Assembly: GCA_001600635.1 (NCBI GenBank)
Contig: BCKL01000002.1
Span: forward strand, 257,007 to 321,006
Length of the DNA stretch: 64,000 bases
Direction of reading: 5' to 3'
Source of the DNA: Leucosporidium creatinivorum
Lineage: Eukaryota > Basidiomycota > Microbotryomycetes > Leucosporidiales > Leucosporidiaceae
The notes beneath the pieces were generated by a model. It was not told the DNA's origin, searched no databases, and saw nothing but the letters and a program-made list of their open reading frames with translations. Positions 56,829 through 64,000 of this stretch are shown in pieces. Position 1 is the stretch's first letter, and each line of letters begins with the position of its first letter. Both the position numbers and the translations under genes were made by a program.

Positions 56829-58921
56829 ATGGCGTTCCAGCAGCTACGGCCGCTACTAGCCAGCACCTCTCGTCTCGTCTCTTCTTCCTCGCCCGCCGCT
56901 TCGTTGCTCGCCAACTCGTCGCGCTTGGCAGGATGCACTTGCTCAGCAGCACGGTTACCCACCCGGACTTTCTGCTCTGCTACTCGCCAGCAGACTAGCG
57001 CTGTACCATCGAGCAACGCTGCTGGAAAGGGTCGATTCGCGTCGCCGCATGCCGTCGGAGGAGCTTCGGTCTTCTCGAGGATTCCCAACGTAAGCTCCGA
57101 TACTCTACCGAGCTATAGGAGGAAAAGCACATCTGTCGGCGACCAGCACATGAGGACACCTTTTCGTATCACCAACCTCCGAGTGACTTGAATGTCGTGC
57201 GGATGAGTGTTAAAGATCAGCTCTGATGCTACAAGCCGGCGATGCTGCTGTTCGGGGGTTCAGTGAAGATATATCGGAGCTCTCGCTGACCTACCTACAC
57301 CTACAGCAGACCCGCGCCTCGCTTCTGGCGCGCTTCCGCTCCCTTTCCACAGCTGCCGCCTCGCCCTCCACCGCCGAGACCACCAACCTCGACCCTTCCA
57401 CTACATCCTACCCCGACCCACCAGAAGTCCCTCTCACCACTCCCGCGGTGGCCAAGTACCTCTTCCTCATCGCCGGCATGGTCTTCGCCATCGTGGTCGT
57501 CGGCGGCATGACCCGCCTCACAGAATCCGGCCTCTCCATCACCGAGTGGAACGTCGTCAGTGGTGTGCTGCCGCCTATTGGAGCTGCCGATTGGGAGATG
57601 GAGTTTGAGAAGTACAGGGCTACCCCCGAATGGAGGATGTGAGTTCGGCGATCCTTCTCCCTTCTCCCTTCTTTCTCCTCGCTGACAGTCTGCAACATCG
57701 CACAGCCAAAACTCGCACATCACCCTCGAAGAGTTCAAGACCATCTACTTCTGGGAATGGTCCCACCGCATCCTGGGCCGCGTCATCGGCCTCACCTTCC
57801 TCGCTCCCATCCCCTACTTCCTCCTCCGTCGTCGTCTCTCACCTCGCTCCTCCCTCTCCCTCCTCGGTATCGGCACCCTCATCGGCGGCCAAGGAGCCCT
57901 CGGATGGTACATGGTCAAATCAGGATTGGACGAAGCCTCGGTCAAAGAGCTTGGAGGAGTGCCCCGAGTCAGCCAGTACAGGCTGGCCGCTCATCTCGGC
58001 ATGGCGTTCCTCGTATACGCTGGATGCTTGAGGATGGCGCTTGGTGTGGGGAGGGATTGGAAGATTGTGAATGGTGGGGCTGAGGGCAAGGGAGCGGGAT
58101 TGGCTGGATGGAAGGGCATCAAGGAGACAATTGAGGGCCTCAACGCGAGGACGGTGGGAAGGACTAGGATCGCCGTCAATGCTGTGACTGCTCTCATCTT
58201 CCTCACCGCCATCTCTGGTGCGTTCGCTTCGTTTCTCTCGCGCTGATTCAGGTCGGCGCTGACCTTCTCGTCTCGTCTCCCTTTCCTCCTCCTCCTCTTC
58301 CCCACCGACATCTCTCCTCTCTCATCGCATCACTCGCAACCATAGGCGCTTTCGTCGCTGGCCTAGACGCCGGACTCGTCTACAACGAATTCCCTCTCAT
58401 GGGCGGCCGCCTCATGCCCCCTACCAAGGAGCTGCTCGACGAGCACTACTCTCGCAGGAAGGACGGCACGGGCATGTGGCGCAACTTCTTCGAGAACCCT
58501 ACGACCGTGCAATTCGACCACCGTGTCCTCGTGCGTCGACACTCTTGCGCTCCTTCGCCGCCGAGCTCAACTGACTCCAATCTTCTCCCTCGCTTTTCTT
58601 CTGAAACAGGCCATGACGACCTTCACTTCGATCCTCACCCTCTTCCTCCTCACCCGCCGCCCCCACATCCGCAAGCACCTCCCACCCACCTCCCTCCGCC
58701 TAATCAAAGCCACCCTGCACATGTCCCTCCTGCAAGTCGCCCTCGGCATCTCGACGCTCATCTACCTCGTTCCTATCCACCTCGCTGCTACGCATCAGGC
58801 TGGTAGTCTAGTGCTGTTGAGTCTTGCTCTCGCGGCGGGAGCGAGTTTGAGGAGGCCGGGTGCTGTGGCGAGGGAGATTATGAAGACGAGGAAGTTGGGG
58901 CAGTTTACGAAGAATCAGTAG
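56829..58921 (+). CDS. COX15: heme A synthase COX15
   Basis: Cox15 oxidises the C8 methyl of heme O to make heme A for cytochrome oxidase in the inner mitochondrial membrane. An Arg/Ser-rich presequence of about 90 residues is encoded mostly in exon 1; a 218-nt intron separates it from the mature part. The family blocks follow: [20 protein letters not shown] with [39 protein letters not shown] (heme-ligand His), [36 protein letters not shown] (second His), [28 protein letters not shown] and [17 protein letters not shown] with [11 protein letters not shown]. Eight hydrophobic segments match the usual topology. Introns all keep frame. Divergent from BolA; converges with the GDS/DxxH gene. Confidence 0.95.
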
Positions 58922-59352
58922 ACGGCGTGATGAGATTCGGCTGTAAGATTATGCAAAAGAGAACTCCCTCCACCTCTCGACTTTGAGCCGACCGCTTGGA
59001 GAGAGAGCACTGGAAGTCGACCGAGGAGCTGGAGCGCTGTCATGCAGGTCATCAGTTGTACCCCGTCTCTCATTACTCGCGTAGGAAGCTCTCGGACCGC
59101 GTCGTCGTCGACCGAGATGTATCCAAACGACGATTGCGAGCCCGATGCACAAAACGAACGAAAGCCGACTGCCCCCTTCCGCCTGCTCCCACCCTGCCGA
59201 TACGTTACTCCTTCTCTTTCTTATACTGGAATCTCCGGACACCGCTCTAACTCCTGCCAATCTTGAGCACCGCCCTCTTGAGCCTGCGAAACGTCCAAGT
59301 CGGTCAGCCTTCCCTTCTCGCTCCCTTCTTCCTCACTCCCTCCTCATCGTAT
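58922..59352. other. convergent 3' region between COX15 and the second GDS/DxxH gene
   Basis: About 430 bp between converging stop codons. Short open frames have no domain. Expected to hold both polyadenylation regions; no distinctive terminator can be named. Confidence 0.4.
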
Positions 59353-61234
59353 TCACTCATAAAGTACCACATTCCCCCACAAATAGCTGCCGGGCACCGC
59401 CATCGGATGCAACAGATCCCTAAAGTGATGCTCCTGTCCGAGCATCATCGCGCCTGTCTCGTCAATCCTCAACCGCTCGTCGAGGCCGAGGTCGTCCATG
59501 TCGGGTAGCTCGTCGTGTACTGAGGGAGCAGCTGAAGCGGGGTCGACGAGGTCGGAGATGACCTTGCGAGCTAGGGAGTCGAGGGCGAAGACGCGCTGCG
59601 AGTTGAGGGCGAGGAGGAGGTCAGCGCCGAGCGAGATAACGAGAAGAGAGGAAGGACGTACAGGGAACGGCGCGTAGTTATGCCTCGGCGGGTGATGCAG
59701 CACCCTCCACAGCAGAGTAGGCCCACTCCTCGCATGCCCATCCTGCTTGCCTCGGAAAGCGCGAGCGGCCTCCTTGATCGCTCGCCGAGCTTCTCGTTCC
59801 CAGGTCTGCTCGCGGAGGGGGGAGAGGTTGGTATAGGGGATGGGAGAGTCTTCAGGGTAGGGTCGGTTTGGGTAGCCGGCGGCGACGAAGTCCTCTGTTT
59901 GCGTGGAGGAGGATGGTTGCGAAGCGAGAGAAGGGGAAGAGAGTCGGAGGGGGAGGAAATCGAGGTGGGAAGAGGGGAAGGGGAGAAGGCTGGGTCAGCG
60001 ATCGAGAGCGAGTACAAACGAGGTCGTCGGATAGCCGAGAGGGGAGATAGAGTCGAGGAAAGTTCGATTCGAGGACAGAAACTCACCCTCGGTGTACTTG
60101 CGCAGATCCCAGAAGCCTGAGTTGAGCTCGACGAGGTCGGGGAACATGATTTGAGGTCGGCTCCAGTGCTTGGCGAGTCCTTCGAGTAGTGGCATGGTGA
60201 TGGCGGTGAGGCGGTCGACCCAAGTGGCTGTTGAGAGCAAGAAGCGAAGGGTCAGCCGAGCGCCGAGCTGAGCGTCGAGCGAAACACGATTCACCTGGAG
60301 GATGATACCACCTCTCCGTCTCGAAGAACTCTTCTGCACCTTGCAGACCCCATGTAAAGACGTTGATGAGGGTGGCCCCATACTCCTCGATATCGCAAAC
60401 CCAAGGGTTCGTCAACTCCCACCCCTCCTTCGGCCTTCCTTCCCAAAACTGCTCCTTCTGCACCCTCGTATGCCTTCGGTCCTTGCTCGCTTGAGTCTCT
60501 TGTCCATTCATGTCGACCTCGTAATTGTCCCCCGTCTGCCTGTAGGGCTTGGGACTGGCCGGATGGTCGGGCGTGATCAACGTCAACTTGCCGCCGACCA
60601 TGCTGCAGAAGTCCTTAAGGTGGAAGCGGTCGATGCTATCGCCATGGATGACGATCGTCCTGTTCATGAGCCAAGGAAGGAACTCCCGCGGCGAAGAGCG
60701 GTCGCCTCGGGCGGGAACGAGGGGGAGGCTGTCGCCCTCGGGGCGGTAGATTTTGGAGAGGTAGTTGGAGGGGCGACAGCGTCGGTCGAAAGGTGTCCAA
60801 ATGTTGCTCGTTGGGTGCTGCTCGTCGACGCACAGCCGCCCCGTCGCGCTGAACGGATTGCAGGCGAACTCGTCGAAGAAGCCTTGGGCGTTGAGGCTGA
60901 GTGAAGGCTTCTTGGGATGTGTGCGCCAGTCGAGCTTGTCCAGCGATTCATGTAGGCGAGTAGAGTAGCCTGCGAAGGTCTGCTCGTGGTGCGCCGAGGA
61001 CGGGGCGAGTAAGAGGTAGAGGATGAGGGCGGAGAAGGCGAGGGTGGGGAGATAAACCGCTGGTCGGCGGAGGTAAGACCGTGTAGCATGCGAGTAGTCC
61101 AGTCGGCTGTAGGGGACTCCTCCGTGCACCGATAAGCTGTGGCTCTTGGTGGGCGTAGGCGGCTCGTCTTGCATCCGCGATGAGAAGGGCAGCCGAGGTG
61201 AGGCGGAAGGTCGACGAGACATGATGGACGACAT
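59353..61234 (-). CDS. type II membrane protein, GDS/DxxH acyltransferase-like (paralogue of 17490-19300)
   Basis: Same layout as the gene at 17490: a basic/Ser-rich cytosolic tail, one membrane helix (VYLPTLAFSALILYLLLAPS), then a lumenal domain with FACNPFSATGRLC, TIVIHGDSIDRFHLKDFCSM (GDS at 60634-60642), WVCDIEEYGATLINVFTWGL, ELNSGFWDLRKYTE, LREQTWEREARRAIKEAARA and a final block EHHFRDLLHPMAVPGSYLWG (DLLH at 59407-59418). Ser of GDS plus His/Asp of DxxH fit the PC-esterase/Cas1p-type catalytic set. I infer a Golgi polysaccharide O-acetyltransferase or related esterase. Four exons; the third intron (about 59.92-60.08 kb) is longer than average at about 160 nt. The start at 61234 gives MSSIMSRR; a second in-frame ATG lies four codons later. 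Confidence 0.8.
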
Positions 61235-61860
61235 CGAGTCCTGTAGTACGAAAGCAGGGTCCTCGAGACTTTTTCAGACTGGTGCAGCTGAGACGACGAA
61301 CGAGAGACGAAAGCAAGCGTTCGAGTTGGAACCCCGGAAGGGGGCTGGCACGCCCAGCTGCGAAAGCCGCAATTTCACCCCCTCATCCGGAAGGCGAGGC
61401 TCTGCGGCTGAATGCTATCAAACATCTGGGCCGAGTTGTAAGGCTTGAGCGGACGTGGCTATGGCGCTGAGGGAGGGAAAGCCGAACGAGACTGATGGAG
61501 GTCAATCTTGTCGACCTACAGCGTCATTTGCAGCCCCAGGGCGAGCCTGCAGACTTTGATAATCATGGAGTTGGCTTATGCGCTCCGAGAATAGCGTTGA
61601 AGCAAGGAAATCGCCTCGAAAGCCTGTTCGGCGATGATGCTCGAGCTCTCGAGCCTGGCGAGGTCTTCCGCTCGGCCATGTAGAGCTTCCATCGAGTCTT
61701 CAATGGCGACAACTTCATCCTCTCCCTCTCTCCGCGAGTCTGTGGCGACCAAAGAGCACCAACAAGGCAACTTGCAATCCCCTCAGCGCCGAGCTACGAG
61801 TTCCCTCCTCCCGCCTCCAGCAGCGACTCTTTCCACCGCCAGTCTCCCATCATACTCCCC
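61235..61860. other. intergenic region between the second GDS/DxxH and F-box genes
   Basis: About 630 bp between two minus-strand genes. A plus-strand open frame at 61634-62023 overlaps the F-box 3' end and looks like an antisense shadow. The remaining sequence shows no domain. It holds the promoter of the GDS/DxxH gene. Confidence 0.4.
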
Positions 61861-63368
61861 TCAGTCCCGATCCCTCAGCATCCTAGCCCTCAACGGCGTC
61901 AACGCCTCGACCAACGACTCGGCGCCCTCCAAATCGCCCGTCGCCTTCATCCTCCCCGACTCCGCCAGCGTATGCCTCAGCACGTCGTCAACCCCATCGC
62001 AGCGCCGATCCGTTTGCTCCTGACGAGTCCCTGAGTCGCCGTTGTATAGCCGACGATGGAGGAAGATGCCGTAGGGAGGGCGGAGAGTGAGGGGGATGTC
62101 GCGTTGAGCAGTGAGGCGGCTGAGTAGGCCGATGACGTCTGTATCAGGGTCGACATCTTGAGGCCGAGGGCGAATGACGGTGAAACGTAGCAGCTTGTAC
62201 TGAGCCAGCATCTTGACGATTTGCTCGACCGCGCTTGGGGGATTGAAGGGAGACGGCGCCTCCTTCGAGTCGGGCAGAAGCCTGAGGCGCAGCTGTGCGA
62301 TGGGCGCATCCTGGAGGAGCGAGAGTAGGGGAGGGACTAAGACTAGAGCGCCACCGAGCTTGACAACCCGAAGCTCTGGGAAGCGAGTGCATGATGTCGA
62401 GTCTTGGTCGCCGAGCGGAGAAAGCGGGATGTGGAGGTCGTAGATGTGCATACGGAATGTGACAAGAGTGGGGGAGTGATGTTGAATGAAGGTCCAGATG
62501 CTGGAGAATGCCTCGTGCCACGCCGAGAAGGCGAAGACCTGCAACGAGCTCGATCTCCACCGACCAGCTTCGACGACCTCTGCGAAGGCTTTCCCGTCGC
62601 TCACGTCCATGCAATGAAGGTGGAGGTCCTGAAGGTGTGTGAGCTCCGCGATGGCGTATGCTGCACCGCGAGCGCTCTCAGCTGCGACGTGCTCCAGGTC
62701 GAGGTAGAGCGTGCGAAGATTGGCGAAAGCCGGGAGAATCCAGGACAACGCCTGGAACGGGAGTTTGGGGAGCGTAAGGTCCTGTATGCCTGGCGCCGCG
62801 GCACGGATGGCGTTCCTATAGCGCATCTGCGACTCGGTGAGGTCGCCATCGCCGAAGAGCAAACCGAACGTCTCCTGTCCGAATGTCAGGGACTGGAGAT
62901 TCTGGAAGTGCTGAAGGGACACCAGCAGGGCGACTGTGTCCTCTGTGGTGTTGTCATCGTCGAACCAGACCTCGCGGACTATCCCGCCATGTCGGCGGAC
63001 GATATCGAAGGCGAAAATCTCCTCGTGACAACGTAGAGGCAAGAGGGTCTGTTGGCGCTCAGTGGGTCAGAGCTGGGTAGACGGACTATAACACAGCGGA
63101 CCAGACTGACCTGGAAGTAGACCGCATCCGCCACCGAGCTCCACCCTCGGCTAACCAGCCGCAAGGCTTCGAGGGCGTGCCCGGCCCATTCACCAGCCTC
63201 AAACGGGGGCGCTTCCAGTTCGCTCGACGTGACCACTTGCATCCTAGCATGATAGTTCCGGTCCTGTTCGGAGACTGTGGTGGCTACCAGCGCCTTGAGC
63301 TCGGTAGGCAGGTCGTCGAGCGAGGTAGGACGCCGAGCGGGAGCATTGTCGGCGGAGGAGGTAGACAT
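61861..63368 (-). CDS. F-box-like protein with degenerate leucine-rich repeats
   Basis: The N-terminus has an F-box-like block (TSLDDLPTELKALVATTV and LRLVSRGWSSVADAVYFQ), so the protein probably recruits a substrate to an SCF ubiquitin ligase. One phase-0 intron (about 63.04-63.11 kb) follows. The second exon encodes about 390 residues with irregular leucine-rich periodicity: LQHFQNLQSLTFGQETFGLL, GIQDLTLPKLPFQALSWILP, FANLRTLYLDLEHVAAES, LTHLQDLHLHCMDV, ELRVVKLGGALVLVPPLLSL. Such F-box/LRR-like proteins are abundant and fast-evolving in basidiomycetes, and the target cannot be predicted. The start at 63368 gives MSTSSADNAPARR. Two intron-like segments upstream indicate a spliced leader. Confidence 0.8.
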
Positions 63369-64000
63369 GGCGCGAAGGGGGAAGGCGAGAGAATATTGTG
63401 ATGAGGGTGAAGCTGTGCTTGCGCTAGGCGAAAGCGTCGAGCGAGATTGAGGGGGATGAGGGGACGGAGGAAGGAGATGGGAGCAGCGACGGGCGATTAA
63501 GAAGCTGTAGGGGTATTGGAGGGTCAGCGGCAGCTCCAAAATAGTGTTATACATCCGACGCACCTGTAGCAAGTGCAAGAGTCACGAGCAGCGAGCTTCC
63601 AGTGCGAAGGAGCGGGTTCGAGCGTCCTGGTTGAGAGAGCGAATGGTGAGCTGAGAGCTGTAAGACGGTACAGAGCAGCACAAACTCACCAGTAGCTTCG
63701 ATAATCAATCGCCAGTGTGGTCCTAGTCCAGCAACGAAGTCGAAAGCGAGCGAGAGACGAGGTGAGGAAAGGCGCAAGAGGTGGGAGCGCGTGAAGAGTT
63801 GAAGAGGGTGCACTTGATGCGGAGTTAAGAGGGGCTGCAGGACGCTATCTGAGCTCAATGCGGATCTCTGACCTACTGCATAGCTCTCTGCAGCTCTCTA
63901 GCCTGTCGCTCGGCGCACGCCCCCTTTCGCTCTCTCGCCGCTGCTCAACTCGTTGGAAACTGTGGGCATAAATGGGGAGCGATAGATAGAGGGGATTACT
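63369..64000 (-). promoter_or_regulatory. spliced 5' leader and promoter of the F-box gene
   Basis: On the minus strand two good introns lie upstream of the F-box ATG. One runs about 63.50-63.56 kb (donor GTGCGT, branch GCTGACC, acceptor CCTACAG), the other about 63.63-63.69 kb (donor GTGAGT, branch CTCAC, acceptor CCAG). Joining them gives a frame without a start codon that ends at TAA, so the exons look untranslated. An AT-rich CATTTATG at about 63967 could be a TATA element. No other gene is supported up to the window edge. Confidence 0.5.

Noticed and set aside
61634-62023. Plus-strand 129-codon frame
   Set aside because: It overlaps the F-box 3' coding end antisense and is Ser/Pro-rich without conserved pattern.
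63547-63858. Minus-strand frame with hydrophobic stretches upstream of the F-box gene
   Set aside because: It has no ATG and spans two consensus introns; after splicing it ends at TAA just past the second acceptor, so it is best read as untranslated leader.

Overview
The window is nuclear DNA of a GC-rich basidiomycete. The genes are dense and intron-rich, with mostly 50-90 nt introns. A CTGAC/CTCAC/CTAAC branch sequence lies about 10-30 nt before a CAG or TAG acceptor, donors are mostly GTGAGT, and many acceptors read CTACAG. Intron style, GC content and gene repertoire (Rho-GDI, Zn2Cys6 factor, RNAi polymerase, NCS1 permease) suggest a Pucciniomycotina yeast of the Microbotryomycetes type. 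That placement is inference; no rRNA or other marker is present.

I support 25 protein genes. Left part (1-19 kb): an RNA-dependent RNA polymerase of RNA silencing (-), an RBM5/RBM10-like splicing factor (-), a single-pass membrane protein with a truncated leucine-rich domain (+), an Amadoriase-like FAD oxidase (-), the eIF2 assembly chaperone CDC123 (-), a purine-cytosine permease (+) and a GDS/DxxH membrane acyltransferase-like protein (+). Middle (19-36 kb): an unknown acidic protein (-), Rho-GDI (+), a DUF1772 membrane protein (+), member A of an unrecognised family (+), the PKA regulatory subunit (-), NOT3 of CCR4-NOT (-), family member C (-) and an unknown acidic-tailed helical protein (+). 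Right part (36-64 kb): a Zn2Cys6 regulator (+), SSU72 (+), a Rab GTPase with a long insertion (-), an HSF-type factor (-), MRC1/Claspin (+), family member B (-), mitochondrial BolA (-), COX15 (+), a second GDS/DxxH protein (-) and an F-box protein (-).

Most genes are housekeeping or regulatory and do not form one pathway. Themes that recur are RNA metabolism (RdRP, RBM5-like, NOT3, SSU72), signalling and traffic (PKA-R, Rho-GDI, Rab) and mitochondrial cofactor biogenesis (BolA and COX15, divergent across 154 bp).

The two most unusual observations follow. (1) Three dispersed genes (A, C, B at about 25, 33 and 55 kb) form a small family with the same intron positions and a conserved terminal exon ending in an AEQ-YGV-V-P-RR tail. 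I recognise no described domain in them. (2) The RdRP keeps its GGDLDGD catalytic core, but an in-frame TAG replaces a codon in an otherwise conserved block, and a second frame change lacks a good intron. The RNAi polymerase may therefore be recently inactivated.

No tRNA, rRNA, transposon, CRISPR or prophage was found. All splice models were inferred by eye from frame continuity and consensus sites.
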